Assembly (NCBI RefSeq): GCF_052072235.1
Contig: NZ_CM125436.1
Span: 2,784,001-2,848,000, forward strand
Source: Brevibacillus_D fluminis_A
Lineage (GTDB): Bacteria > Bacillota > Bacilli > Brevibacillales > Brevibacillaceae
DNA: 64,000 nt
Direction: 5' to 3'
Shown: piece by piece, positions 33,896-42,982 of the stretch
Layout: every line of letters starts with the position of its first letter
Numbering within the stretch: the stretch's first letter is position 1
Made by a program: the position numbers and the translations under genes
The notes under the pieces: generated by a model
Database searches by the model: none
What the model was told of the DNA's origin: nothing
The model's input: only the letters and a program-made list of their open reading frames with translations

Positions 33896-35248
33896 TTACA
33901 CTTTATCCATGCGCGGCTGCTGCTGCATCCGGGGCTGCGGCTTTCGCATGTTGCCGATCAAATAGCCGAGCAGCGCGCCGACGAGCGCAGGCGCAACCCA
34001 GCCGATCCCTTCCGGATAAAGCGGCAAACGGTTATACAATGCGGTGATCACATCGAGCGGCACACCGAGCTGGACGAAAGCATCAACCAGGCTGACGAGC
34101 GCGGTGCCGATGAGCGCGCCGACATAGACAGCGCGATAGCCGCGGAAGTACCGATGGAAAAACGAGAGAACGATAAGCACGATCGCCAACGGATAAATGC
34201 CGATCAGAACCGGCACGGACAGCGCGATGATTTGGCTGAGTCCGAGATTGGCGACAACCGTGCTGAACAGTGTCAAAATCCCGATCAGTTTCCGGTAAGA
34301 AAAGCTTGGAAACAAGCTGGCAAAATATTGACCGCTTGCGGTGATCAGCCCGACAGATGTCGTCAAGCATGCCAGTGTGATGGCAAGGCCGAGCAGGACA
34401 TTCCCGAAGGAGCCGAAAAGATGGTTGACCACCATGGTCAAGATTTGCCCGCCGTTCTCCGCATCATGGGCAAGCGATTGGCTGGTCGCGCCCAGGTAGC
34501 CAAGCGCAACATAGACGAGCGCCAATGCGGCGCCTGCAATGACGCCAGCGGTAAGCGTAGTCTTGACGAGCTGGCGGCGGTCGGTAATACCGCGCTCCTT
34601 TACCGCTTGCAGCACGACAATGCCAAAAACAAGCGCGCCGATCGTGTCCATCGTAAGGTAGCCTTCAATAAAGCCTTTGATGAACGGTGCTTTCTGATAG
34701 GCGACGGACGGCGCCGCGAAACCGCCGATCGGAGAAACGAGGCTGCGGATGGAGATGATCGCGATAATCAACAGCAACAGCGGGGTCAGCAAGTTGCCGA
34801 TCCGGTCTACCAACTTGGATGGGGTTAGGCACAGCCAATACGTCACGGAAAAATAAATGACGGTATACAGCAAAAGCGAGAGATTGCTGGCACCTTCGGC
34901 TTGTGGCAAAAAGGGAGCCATGCCCATTTCAAAGGCAACGCTGCCGGTGCGCGGGATACCAAAAAATGGCCCGATGGCCAAATAGATGACAACGGTGAAT
35001 ACCAACCCAAACATCGGGTGAACACGGGAGGCGATCGTCTGCAGATTCCCGCCGGAAACCGCGATAGCTGCCACACCCAAGAGCGGCAGGCCAACACCCG
35101 TGACAATAAAACCGATAATCGCTGATGGATAGCTAGTACCAGCGGCAAGCCCCAGCGAAGGCGGAAAAATCATATTCCCTGCACCGAAAAAAAGCGCAAA
35201 GAGCATGAGTCCGATCGAGAGGATTTCTTTGTTCGATAATGCTTTCAT
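33896..35248 (-). CDS. brnQ: BrnQ-family branched-chain amino acid carrier
   Basis: 450 aa, about 12 helices. N-terminal LFALFFGAGNMIFPPSLGLAAG is the BrnQ/LIVCS signature. It imports Leu, Ile and Val with Na+ or H+. The ATG 35248 is chosen because TTAGGAGC lies 7 bp upstream; an in-frame TTG further up overlaps that site. No T-box motif was found in the 288-bp upstream region. Confidence 0.95.
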   Translation of the reverse strand: MKALSNKEILSIGLMLFALFFGAGNMIFPPSLGLAAGTSYPSAIIGFIVTGVGLPLLGVAAIAVSGGNLQTIASRVHPMFGLVFTVVIYLAIGPFFGIPRTGSVAFEMGMAPFLPQAEGASNLSLLLYTVIYFSVTYWLCLTPSKLVDRIGNLLTPLLLLIIAIISIRSLVSPIGGFAAPSVAYQKAPFIKGFIEGYLTMDTIGALVFGIVVLQAVKERGITDRRQLVKTTLTAGVIAGAALALVYVALGYLGATSQSLAHDAENGGQILTMVVNHLFGSFGNVLLGLAITLACLTTSVGLITASGQYFASLFPSFSYRKLIGILTLFSTVVANLGLSQIIALSVPVLIGIYPLAIVLIVLSFFHRYFRGYRAVYVGALIGTALVSLVDAFVQLGVPLDVITALYNRLPLYPEGIGWVAPALVGALLGYLIGNMRKPQPRMQQQPRMDKV

Positions 35249-35491
35249 GTTGTGTGCTCCTAACAAAATGGAATGGCAGAAAAAAACGATAAAAGTTAGT
35301 ATAGATGATCATGGCGCAGAAGGGAAGGGTCCGCGAAGTTGAGCGAGTATTCACACTATGCCCATCTCGGTCCGCAACCATGCACAGACCGTTGAAACGA
35401 ACGCAATGTATGCATGATAGTAGCCATACAGCAGACAAGCTCGAAAGGGAGGAAAACGACTTTTTGGCCTCCTCAACGCCATTATTTGTAC

Positions 35492-35526
35492 AAAAAAAGC
35501 TGTCCTTTGGAGTAAGGACAGCTTTT
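35492..35526 (-). terminator. Terminator of aminotransferase gene
   Basis: Perfect 13-bp stem AAAAGCTGTCCTT/AAGGACAGCTTTT with a 6-base loop and a T-run on the minus strand. Confidence 0.9.
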
Positions 35527-35536
35527 GTCTATGCGA

Positions 35537-36844
35537 TTATTTTACTGCAGCTTTTTCCAAATCGAGCACGCCTTGATGGATCAGGTTGAACAAATCCTCG
35601 ATCTCGGATTCTTCGATGCACGAGAACGCCACGCGCAAGTCGGTTTCCCCGAGGGCGATCGTTCCGACGCCATAGTGCTCAAGCAGATGATTGCGCAATG
35701 TTTCCGCGTCGACGGTCTTCAATTTCAGGCACATGAAGTAGCCGGAGTTGAATGGGTAGTAATCCCAAACCGCGTCGAACTTGCCGCTGTCCAATACCGC
35801 TTTCGTACGGTTCGCGCGGCCTTTCATGATCGCAAACTTTTCTTCTTTTTGCGCATGGAACTCGGGGGAGTTCAACGCATGCAGCACGAACGTCTGGGAC
35901 GGATGCGGACCGCTGGAGATGGTCCCACGGATAATGCCCATCGTTTTTTGCTCCAGTGCGCCAAGCAGGGCATCGCTGTTGCCGGAGTAGGTGATGAAGC
36001 CGACACGGAAGCCCCAAACATATTCTTCTTTCGTCGCGCCGTCCACTTTGATCGGCAAAATGCGCGGATGCAGGTTGGAGAGCGCCCCAAACAGCGACTC
36101 GGTCAGCGAGTTTTCAAAGAACAGGCCGAAATAGGCATCGTCGGTTACGGCGACCACATTGATGCCCGCTTCCGCGCCCGCCAGGATCGCAGCGACGATT
36201 TCCTTGCCTTCTGCCGCATTTGGTGTATAGCCGGTCGGGTTGTTCGGGAAGTTGAGGATAACGATCGCTTTGCCTTTTTCTTTTTGAGCCAGGATCGATT
36301 CGCGCAGACCGGCTGCGTTGAAGGTGCCTTGCTCGTTGTACAGCGGGTAGTTTACGATTTCGGCGCCACGGCGAATCGTGAACGTAAGCTCGTAGTTTTC
36401 CCAGTTTTTGTCCGGAATGATGACGCTGTCACCAGGGCCGGCAAACAGGTCGGCAACGATGCTTAGGCCATGTGTCAAAGCGTTGGTCACGAGCGGGTTG
36501 CCGAATGTTTTTCCTTCGAGCGACGGGTTTTCCTCGATCATTTTTTTTCGCCATGCCGCGCGGAGCTCCGGTTTGCCGGCAGGCGGCGCATATTCATAAA
36601 TATCTTTTGGCGCATACGCGGACAATGTATCTTGAATCACTTTGAGGTGCATCGGCTCGCGGTTTTCCAGCGCGATCCCGATCGTCGCGTTATATTTCTT
36701 GGCTTTTGCTTTCGCTTCAGCGGATTGGCTCAAAATGCCTTCTTTTGGAAAGTAAATCTGTTTGCCAAGATCGGAGAGCATGTCATAGACGTGCGGATTT
36801 TCAGCTTGAAGCGTTTCGTTCAATTTTTGCGCTAATGGCTGCAT
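35537..36844 (-). CDS. Class I/II PLP aminotransferase
   Basis: 435 aa. Substrate and cofactor motifs: NFPNNPTGYTP, AVTDDAYFGLFFEN (Asp and Tyr holding PLP) and the Lys region KVDGATKEEYVWGFRVGF. The N-terminal PKEGILSQSAEAKAKAKKYNATIG is typical of a group annotated only as class I and II aminotransferase, possibly acting on aromatic or aspartate-like substrates. Single gene, GGAAGG before the ATG. Confidence 0.9.
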   Translation of the reverse strand: MQPLAQKLNETLQAENPHVYDMLSDLGKQIYFPKEGILSQSAEAKAKAKKYNATIGIALENREPMHLKVIQDTLSAYAPKDIYEYAPPAGKPELRAAWRKKMIEENPSLEGKTFGNPLVTNALTHGLSIVADLFAGPGDSVIIPDKNWENYELTFTIRRGAEIVNYPLYNEQGTFNAAGLRESILAQKEKGKAIVILNFPNNPTGYTPNAAEGKEIVAAILAGAEAGINVVAVTDDAYFGLFFENSLTESLFGALSNLHPRILPIKVDGATKEEYVWGFRVGFITYSGNSDALLGALEQKTMGIIRGTISSGPHPSQTFVLHALNSPEFHAQKEEKFAIMKGRANRTKAVLDSGKFDAVWDYYPFNSGYFMCLKLKTVDAETLRNHLLEHYGVGTIALGETDLRVAFSCIEESEIEDLFNLIHQGVLDLEKAAVK

Positions 36845-37032
36845 AATGACCTTCCTTCCAACAATTCAATTCATCAAAGTGGTTTCTTTCGTATTATACC
36901 TCTTTCCAAGGAAAGGGGCGAGTGTAAATGCGAATAATCATTCGCACGATTATAAAAATGTACGTAAATGGTGGTGAAAAGTTGATCGGTAAAATCAAAT
37001 TTTTCGTGATCCGCCGCTGCAAAATTTAGGCT

Positions 37033-37061
37033 GAATAGCGCGGGCACGCTGCTGAATACTA
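37033..37061 (+). promoter_or_regulatory. Candidate forespore (SigG/SigF-type) promoter
   Basis: GAATA (37033-37037), 17-bp spacer, AATACTA (37055-37061). This is near the SigG consensus GHATR-N17/18-CATNNTA, one base off in the -10. It lies 32 bp upstream of the 47-codon gene. Confidence 0.45.
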
Positions 37062-37093
37062 GAAGCGAGGACAATACGGAGGGGTGGATCACG

Positions 37094-37237
37094 ATGGATC
37101 AAAAGAAAATCAATGCCGAGATGCAAGAAGTGAGCGCATATGCCACCAAGCAGAGGATGAACCAGCGTGAAGTGCCGCTCTTGGAGGAGACAAAAGGGAC
37201 GCCGAAAGCAACCAACACCAATCTGAACGAGGAATAA
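37094..37237 (+). CDS. Small acidic-basic 47-residue protein, possible spore protein
   Basis: 47 aa starting MDQKKINAEM and ending NTNLNEE; rich in Glu, Lys, Gln, Asn and Thr, lacking Trp and Cys. GGAGGGG is 9 bp before the ATG and a strong terminator follows 3 bp after the stop, so this is a well-delimited unit. Composition and the candidate SigG promoter suggest a small spore protein (SASP-like), but it does not match the alpha/beta or gamma SASP signatures I know. Confidence 0.6.
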   Translation: MDQKKINAEMQEVSAYATKQRMNQREVPLLEETKGTPKATNTNLNEE

Positions 37238-37240
37238 TTG

Positions 37241-37290
37241 GCAAAAAAGCCCGATGTGACGGGACATTTCCGACACATCGGGCTTTTTGC
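37241..37290. terminator. Bidirectional terminator
   Basis: GCAAAAA(A)GCCCGATGTG pairs with CACATCGGGCTTTTTGC around a 15-base loop. It serves the small gene on the plus strand and the GH18 gene on the minus strand. Confidence 0.9.
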
Positions 37291-37297
37291 GATCGAA

Positions 37298-38512
37298 TTA
37301 AGGTGTAGCCAGTACAGGCCACACATCTTTCGCCTCTTCACCCAAATACCAAGCGGCGATGCCGCCGAGCATGTTGGATGCGGCCAGCTGTTTGCGATAC
37401 GCCATTGCGGCGCGATCTTCCAGCCAAATCTGGTGCTTTTGTCCGTTTTCCGTGAATTCCACATAGTTTTGAGCAAGCGTGCTGTCCCAGCGTTTTTGCA
37501 GTTTTTTGCTCGCAATCAGCTGCTCCACCTGTGCCATCGTGCGCTCCGTCGCCGTCACTTTGCCTGTAGCGACATCCGTGACCCATTCCCGGTTGAAAAG
37601 CGGGACGCCGAGCAGCACTTTTTGCGGAGGAACGTCTTGAAGCAGCAGCCGAAGACCTTCCTTGACCCACGGGAGGGACGCGACGGAACCAGCAGAATCG
37701 CTCGTTTCCCAATGCTCCTCATAGCCCATCATGATGACGTAATCCGCCACTTTGCCCAATGCCGCACGGTCAAAGGAACCGGACCAATAAGGATCGGGGT
37801 TGTCCCGCGTCACATCGACAGAGACGGTCATCTTATAAGGATGCAGCGCACTTGCAAGCTCTTTCACAAAGGCTACGAATGCTTGTTTATCTTCGGGCGC
37901 AATGTTTTCAAAATCAATATTGATCCCATCCGCCTGCAAGTCGACCAGCTTTTTGGTGACAAGTGTGACGAGCATTTGTCTTTTTTTCGGGTCAGCGATG
38001 GTGCTTTTGGTCAACGCGTCGTCAAAGTGGTTGCCAAGCAATACCCATACTTTTTTGCCGGACGCATGCGCCCATTTGACATAGCGGATGTCGCCCGTTC
38101 CATCAACCAGCGTGCTTTTGTTCAAAAACAGCCAGCGCGGCGAAACGACGTTGGTCCCGGGAGCAGCCGTGCTTTGCCGAATGTAATCATCCGTCGTGCC
38201 GAACGAATTCCAGCCGAGCAAAATGCGCGGATAGGTTTTCGTCGTCACGTTTGTTTTCCCGATCCAGACCTGTTTGCCGCCTAAAATCCGGATTGCATAA
38301 AAAGTGGGAACCGTCGAAACAATCGGATATTCTTCCCCGTATGACAGCGTGCCCGCCACCTGTGACTGAACGGTTGCCGCTGTGAACGTGTACGCCTTCG
38401 GAACCATGATTTTGACGACCGTAATCGAAGAGGTGGCAGCTGAACTATGTATCGGGAATGGAAGCAAGAAAACGAAAAGCAGTAATGTGATTCGAACGAC
38501 AAGTTTTTTCAA
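37298..38512 (-). CDS. Secreted glycoside hydrolase family 18 protein
   Basis: 404 aa with a signal peptide (MKKLVVRITLLLFVFLLP ... SSA). A short beta-rich N-terminal segment (about 25-90) precedes a GH18 barrel. The catalytic motif is DGINIDFEN (general acid Glu). Spore-cortex or peptidoglycan N-acetylglucosaminidases such as SleL/YaaH/YdhD are the closest type. It is paralogous to the lipoprotein GH18 at 40149-41225: both share SGSFDR, GKVADY-VMMGY and SVASLPWV. Confidence 0.88.
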   Translation of the reverse strand: MKKLVVRITLLLFVFLLPFPIHSSAATSSITVVKIMVPKAYTFTAATVQSQVAGTLSYGEEYPIVSTVPTFYAIRILGGKQVWIGKTNVTTKTYPRILLGWNSFGTTDDYIRQSTAAPGTNVVSPRWLFLNKSTLVDGTGDIRYVKWAHASGKKVWVLLGNHFDDALTKSTIADPKKRQMLVTLVTKKLVDLQADGINIDFENIAPEDKQAFVAFVKELASALHPYKMTVSVDVTRDNPDPYWSGSFDRAALGKVADYVIMMGYEEHWETSDSAGSVASLPWVKEGLRLLLQDVPPQKVLLGVPLFNREWVTDVATGKVTATERTMAQVEQLIASKKLQKRWDSTLAQNYVEFTENGQKHQIWLEDRAAMAYRKQLAASNMLGGIAAWYLGEEAKDVWPVLATP

Positions 38513-38620
38513 GGGTCAAAGAACCCCTTTCCCCAACGGAACTAAACAACGGGATTTATTGTAAGTCAAGGAAAGAGGCTTGAACAGGTAAGGATTGTTG
38601 GAAAAAAAGGGAGAAGTACG

Positions 38621-38959
38621 CTATTTTTCGCCGTTTTGTTCGCGCCACGCCGTAAGTCCGCCGTGCAGGGAAAGCGCAGAAAGCCCTTGTTCCCGCAGCA
38701 GTGCGGCGGCTTTTTCCGCTTTGTTGCCCGAGGTGCAGACCGTTACGATCTGGGCTTCTGGCGGCAGAGTGGCAATCAGTTCAGACAAGCCGTTTTTTTC
38801 TAGCATCGCGGCATAGGGAAGATGCTTAAGCGGTACGCCATCCAGCTGCAGGCTGCCGGTGCGGAACTTTTCTTCATCGCGCACATCGAGCAGCACCAGC
38901 GGGGCTTTTTCCTTTGCTTTTTGTACCAGGGCGTCGGCAGAGAGCGGTTGATGTTCCAT
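38621..38959 (-). CDS. Rhodanese-domain protein
   Basis: 112 aa single rhodanese domain with LLDVRDEEKFRTGSL and active-site loop CTSGNKA (catalytic Cys). Likely sulfur carrier or persulfide transferase. The second ATG (38959) is preferred: AAGGAG lies 7 bp before it, but only one base before the first ATG. A 67-codon frame ends just upstream and might be a coupled partner; see the next entry. Confidence 0.88.
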   Translation of the reverse strand: MEHQPLSADALVQKAKEKAPLVLLDVRDEEKFRTGSLQLDGVPLKHLPYAAMLEKNGLSELIATLPPEAQIVTVCTSGNKAEKAAALLREQGLSALSLHGGLTAWREQNGEK

Positions 38960-38961
38960 GT

Positions 38962-39165
38962 TCATTCTCCTTGCATTTGTTTGTCATGCCAGCCTGCGTC
39001 AATCATGATCGGCAGGGCATCAGCTTTGGAAGTACGATACCATAGGTACACGTATTGGGCAACCGTGAACGGGTAACGCTGGATGGCCGTTCCAAGAAGC
39101 AGCTGAGGGAGACGAGCGATTTCGCGAAAAAACGTTTTTCCATTCCTGGCATTGCAAAGCCGCAC
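38962..39165 (-). CDS. Possible small ORF upstream of rhodanese gene
   Basis: 67 codons from GTG, ending in the ribosome site of the rhodanese gene, so translation could be coupled. The product (FREIARLPQLLLGTAIQRYPFTVAQYVYLWYR) is not recognised, and no ribosome site precedes its start. It may be noise. An alternative is a truncated remnant. Confidence 0.25.
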   Translation of the reverse strand: MRLCNARNGKTFFREIARLPQLLLGTAIQRYPFTVAQYVYLWYRTSKADALPIMIDAGWHDKQMQGE

Positions 39166-39193
39166 CTGTCTGGATTACAATGGCAGTAATACA

Positions 39194-39212
39194 TAAAATG
39201 ATTATCATTCTC
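39194..39212 (+). promoter_or_regulatory. Fur box
   Basis: Matches the 19-bp Fur consensus GATAATGATTATCATTATC at 16 positions, centred on AATGATTATCATT. It lies 35 bp before the FhuF-like gene, which implies repression when iron is plentiful. Confidence 0.75.
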
Positions 39213-39246
39213 AATAACATAGATGAGAGGAGCAACGTGATTTTGA

Positions 39247-40047
39247 ATGGAAGTCAATCAATTGGCCGAATATTTTTCGATCCATCTTCAAAAAAAAGAT
39301 AACGCGCTCGTTTCGCTCGCTGGAACAGAGGCACAACATACAGGGAACATGAACGCTTTGCTCGAGGCGTATGCTCCGCTGATCAAGGCACGGGAGCCAA
39401 AAGCGGCAGCCGCTTATTTTGGCAGTTGGATCAGCAGTCTGGCATTATGCTTGCAATACGCACTATCCATGGAAAACAAAGCGCCTGACCTGGCACTTTC
39501 CAATCTGACGATCCAGCTTTACCGGGAGGGCGGGCAGCATGACTGGTCATTCGCCTTTGTCGTCGAGGAATGGAAGGAAGGGAACGGGCCATCGGGGGAA
39601 GCGGAGCGGGCAAGCTGGAGAGAGGAGACGTTGAGCCGGTTTTATGCCGAAACGATGCGACCGCTGTTGGAAGCGGCAGCGCAAGCAGGCGGGCACGAGG
39701 TTGGCCAGTTATGGGGACAACTGCCGACCAAGTTCAACTATTACCTTGAACATTTCAGCGATGCGGCGCCATCCTGCGCGATCCGGCACAGAATCGCCGC
39801 TGATTACGATTATTTGAGAGGCGAGCTGTCACCAGCGGTATTTGGCCGCAAAAAAAATCCGTTTGATGTAAAAATCCGCTACATCCCGGATTGGCGCGAT
39901 GACAGCAAGCAGGTCAGGCAAAAGAACGTTTGCTGCCTGTATTATTTGACGGGGGACGGGCAGTATTGCTACACATGCCCGCGAATGAAGGAATCCGAAC
40001 GTGCGATAAGGGCGGAGGAAATGAGGAGCAGCCAGGCAAACAGATGA
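39247..40047 (+). CDS. FhuF-like siderophore-iron reductase
   Basis: 266 aa. The C-terminal CCLYYLTGDGQYCYTCPRM has the CC-X10-C-X2-C pattern that binds the [2Fe-2S] cluster of FhuF, which releases iron from ferric siderophores by reduction. An IucA/IucC/FhuF-type core precedes it. The Fur box upstream supports an iron role. GAGAGGAG precedes the ATG at a slightly long distance. No siderophore transporter is next to it. Confidence 0.88.
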   Translation: MEVNQLAEYFSIHLQKKDNALVSLAGTEAQHTGNMNALLEAYAPLIKAREPKAAAAYFGSWISSLALCLQYALSMENKAPDLALSNLTIQLYREGGQHDWSFAFVVEEWKEGNGPSGEAERASWREETLSRFYAETMRPLLEAAAQAGGHEVGQLWGQLPTKFNYYLEHFSDAAPSCAIRHRIAADYDYLRGELSPAVFGRKKNPFDVKIRYIPDWRDDSKQVRQKNVCCLYYLTGDGQYCYTCPRMKESERAIRAEEMRSSQANR

Positions 40048-40148
40048 AGGATCAATTTCTGGCAGGAACCATGACTGCATGATTCGGCTGTGCAACGTTA
40101 ATAATTTGAGAGATCCATAAAACGTTGCGAAAGGATTGTTGCCTGCGT

Positions 40149-41225
40149 ATGAGGTCTCTTTTTTACCGTCTTCAGCTCGTCTGCATCGCGCTCTTGCTTG
40201 GCTGCAGTCCGAATGCGCAGCCGCCAGCAACTCAGCAATCGCATACGCAAGAGCTGCGCATCAGCCAAAGCAAGCCGGCGCGGAAACCCGGGATGATCGT
40301 GCTGGGATGGAATGCGTTCGGCACAACGCCTACTTATATTGAGCAGAGCAGCATTGCCTGGAATATGAATGTCGTTTCTCCCCGCTGGTTTACGCTGGAC
40401 AAAGACAAGCTGGTCGCAGGAGAGGTCGATCCGAACTATGTGAAATGGGCGCACAAGGCAGGGAAGCAGGTGTGGGCGTTTTTTGGCAACAAATTCGACG
40501 CCGATCTCACCGATAACCTCATAAGCAGCAAAAAAACGCAGATAAAGATCGCCGACAAGCTGAAAAATGCGCTGGTCGACAACCAGGTCGACGGGCTCAA
40601 TATCGATTTCGAGAACATCAAAGAAAAAAACCGGGATGATTATGTCGGTCTCGTCGCGACCATCAAGCAAGCGCTGGCGCCGCACAACATCGTCGTGACC
40701 GTCGACGTGACGCGGACCAATCCGGACCCGATGTGGTCGGGCAGCTTTGATCGCCATGGATTGGGGAAGGTGGCCGATTACATCGTGATGATGGGCTATG
40801 ACGAGGATTTGGGCGGCGGTGGAAAAGTTGGATCTGTCGCTTCCTTGCCTTGGGTGGAAGAAGGCGTACAACTGCTGCTCAAGGACGTTCCGGCCCATAA
40901 GGTGATACTCGCTACCCCGTTCTATACGCGAGAGTGGGTTACCGATACAGCCACAAACGCGACCAACAAGTTCGATCGAACCATGGTGGAGATGGAGCAG
41001 ATCATCAAGGAGCGGGGCTTGCAAAAAAAATGGGACGACCGGGCCAAGCAAAATTATGTGGAATACACGGAAAACGGGCAAAAGCATCAGATGTGGGTAG
41101 AAGACGAAGAGTCGATGCAACAGCGCCTGGGACTGGTTGACAAGTATGGACTGAAAGGTGTCGCCGTGTGGGCAGTCGGGCTGGAAAAACCATCGATCTG
41201 GTCGGTTTTCGGCCTGCCGAATTAA
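40149..41225 (+). CDS. GH18-family lipoprotein
   Basis: 358 aa from ATG 40149. Lipobox LLLGC at about residues 15-19, then a disordered Gln/Pro-rich linker and a GH18 barrel with catalytic motif DGLNIDFEN. Paralogue of the secreted GH18 at 37298-38512, lacking that protein's N-terminal beta segment and anchored to the membrane instead. Probably acts on peptidoglycan. Strong terminator downstream. Confidence 0.88.
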   Translation: MRSLFYRLQLVCIALLLGCSPNAQPPATQQSHTQELRISQSKPARKPGMIVLGWNAFGTTPTYIEQSSIAWNMNVVSPRWFTLDKDKLVAGEVDPNYVKWAHKAGKQVWAFFGNKFDADLTDNLISSKKTQIKIADKLKNALVDNQVDGLNIDFENIKEKNRDDYVGLVATIKQALAPHNIVVTVDVTRTNPDPMWSGSFDRHGLGKVADYIVMMGYDEDLGGGGKVGSVASLPWVEEGVQLLLKDVPAHKVILATPFYTREWVTDTATNATNKFDRTMVEMEQIIKERGLQKKWDDRAKQNYVEYTENGQKHQMWVEDEESMQQRLGLVDKYGLKGVAVWAVGLEKPSIWSVFGLPN

Positions 41226-41267
41226 GCGTGAAGCAGGAGCTGGAACACAAAACATACAAAGGAAAGC

Positions 41268-41318
41268 AAAACCAGTCAGCGCACGCACAATCAAGCGTGT
41301 TTTGACTGGTTTTTTTCG
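41268..41318 (+). terminator. Terminator of GH18 lipoprotein gene
   Basis: AAAACCAGTCA/TGACTGGTTTT, 11-bp perfect stem, then TTT. Confidence 0.85.
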
Positions 41319-41520
41319 ATGTCAGAGTTGGCGGAAAATTACTTATTGTTTAATTATTTTATACATTTGTTATCCTCACTAAAAAATATTACAATAAACG
41401 TGTAATTCAGGAGAACAGCTAGGTAGAAGACGTAAACCGGTGCGAAGCAACTTGTGTAACCGTTTGCGTAGCATTCCGAATTACAGGCAAACAAAGGACC
41501 TGAGAGGAAGGGGTACTGGA

Positions 41521-42909
41521 GTGGAAAACAAAGAATTGAAAAGAGGTCTGGAAGCGCGTCATATTCAGATGATCGCTTTGGGCGGCACAATCGGCGTAGG
41601 GTTGTTTATGGGGTCTGCGAGCACGATCAAATGGACAGGTCCGTCCGTCATGCTTGCGTACGCAATCGTCGGGATTTTTATCTTTCTCATCATGCGCGCG
41701 ATGGGGGAAATGTTGTACCTTGAGCCGAGCACGGGTTCATTTGCCACTTTTGGCCATAAGTATATCCATCCGTTAGCAGGCTATGTCACAGCCTGGAGCA
41801 ACTGGTTCCAGTGGGTAGTCGTCGGCATGTCCGAAATTATTGCCGTCGGCTCTTACATGAAGTATTGGTTTCCGGATTTGCCAGCCTGGATCCCCGGCAT
41901 CATTGCGATGGTGATTCTCGGTGCAGCGAACTTATTTTCGGTAAAATCATTCGGTGAATTTGAATTTTGGTTTGCTATGGTTAAAATCATCACGATCGTC
42001 TTGATGATCATTGCCGGAATCGGACTGATTTTCTTCGGTATCGGCAATGGCGGGCACGCGATCGGAATTTCCAACCTGTGGGCAAATGGAGGCTTCTTTA
42101 CCGGCGGCTGGTCAGGCTTCTTCTTTGCGCTGTCGCTCGTCATCGGGGCTTACCAAGGCGTCGAACTGATCGGGATTACGGCCGGTGAAGCGAAAGATCC
42201 GCGGAAAACGTTGACCAGTGCGATTCAAAGCATCATTTGGCGTATTTTGATTTTTTACATCGGTGCCATTTTTGTCATTGTAACCGTTTACCCTTGGAAC
42301 CAGCTGCACGCGATCGGCAGTCCGTTTGTCGCGACCTTTGCGAAAATCGGGATCACCGCAGCGGCAGGAATCATTAACTTTGTCGTCATCACGGCTGCGA
42401 TGTCCGGGTGTAACAGCGGTATTTACAGCGCGGGACGCATGCTTTATACATTGGGCGTGAACGGGCAGGCGCCAAAAATCTTTACCAAGCTGTCGCACAA
42501 CGGCGTGCCATTGCTTGGGACGATCGGCGTGATTGCGGGATTAGGGATCGGCGTTATTTTGAGTTATCTTGCGCCGGAAAATCTGTTTGTGTACGTATAC
42601 AGCGCAAGCGTGCTGCCAGGCATGGTGCCATGGTTTGTCATTTTGATCAGCCAAATTCGTTTTCGCAAAGAGAAAGCAGCCGAAATGGCGAGTCATCCAT
42701 TCAAAATGCCATTAGCGCCTGTGACCAACTATGTCACGATCGCCTTTTTGCTGATGGTGCTGGTTGGCATGTGGTTTAATGATGATACGCGCATTTCCTT
42801 GATTGCCGGCATTGTTTTCTTAGCGATTGTCGTGATCAGTTTTTATGCATTAGGGGTTGGCAAGGCGAATCCCGAGGGTGGAAAAACGGATCGTTCGGCT
42901 CGCACATAA
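41521..42909 (+). CDS. Amino acid permease (APC superfamily, AAT type)
   Basis: 462 aa, 12 helices. RGLEARHIQMIALGGTIGVGLF at the N-terminus is the AAT-family (GabP/ProY/LysP) signature; GEAKDPRKTLTSAI and GCNSGIYSAGRMLY follow. GTG 41521 is preferred, since AGGAAGGGG lies 9 bp upstream and family members begin near here. Substrate uncertain. It has its own AT-rich promoter region (41340-41410) and terminator. Confidence 0.92.
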   Translation: MENKELKRGLEARHIQMIALGGTIGVGLFMGSASTIKWTGPSVMLAYAIVGIFIFLIMRAMGEMLYLEPSTGSFATFGHKYIHPLAGYVTAWSNWFQWVVVGMSEIIAVGSYMKYWFPDLPAWIPGIIAMVILGAANLFSVKSFGEFEFWFAMVKIITIVLMIIAGIGLIFFGIGNGGHAIGISNLWANGGFFTGGWSGFFFALSLVIGAYQGVELIGITAGEAKDPRKTLTSAIQSIIWRILIFYIGAIFVIVTVYPWNQLHAIGSPFVATFAKIGITAAAGIINFVVITAAMSGCNSGIYSAGRMLYTLGVNGQAPKIFTKLSHNGVPLLGTIGVIAGLGIGVILSYLAPENLFVYVYSASVLPGMVPWFVILISQIRFRKEKAAEMASHPFKMPLAPVTNYVTIAFLLMVLVGMWFNDDTRISLIAGIVFLAIVVISFYALGVGKANPEGGKTDRSART

Positions 42910-42922
42910 TCGTGATCACAAG

Positions 42923-42957
42923 ATAGGGACACGTCTCGGCGATGTCCCTATTTTTTT
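42923..42957 (+). terminator. Terminator of permease gene
   Basis: ATAGGGACA/TGTCCCTAT stem with an 11-base loop, then seven T. Confidence 0.85.
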
Positions 42958-42982
42958 CGGGAAAGCAAGCATGTTGTCCGTA

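Noticed and set aside
33251..34828. Plus-strand frame of 525 codons opposite brnQ
   Set aside because: Antisense shadow of brnQ with low-complexity, charged product and no start signals.
35249..35491. T-box leader for brnQ
   Set aside because: No AGGGTGG-type T-box sequence or antiterminator is visible on the minus strand.
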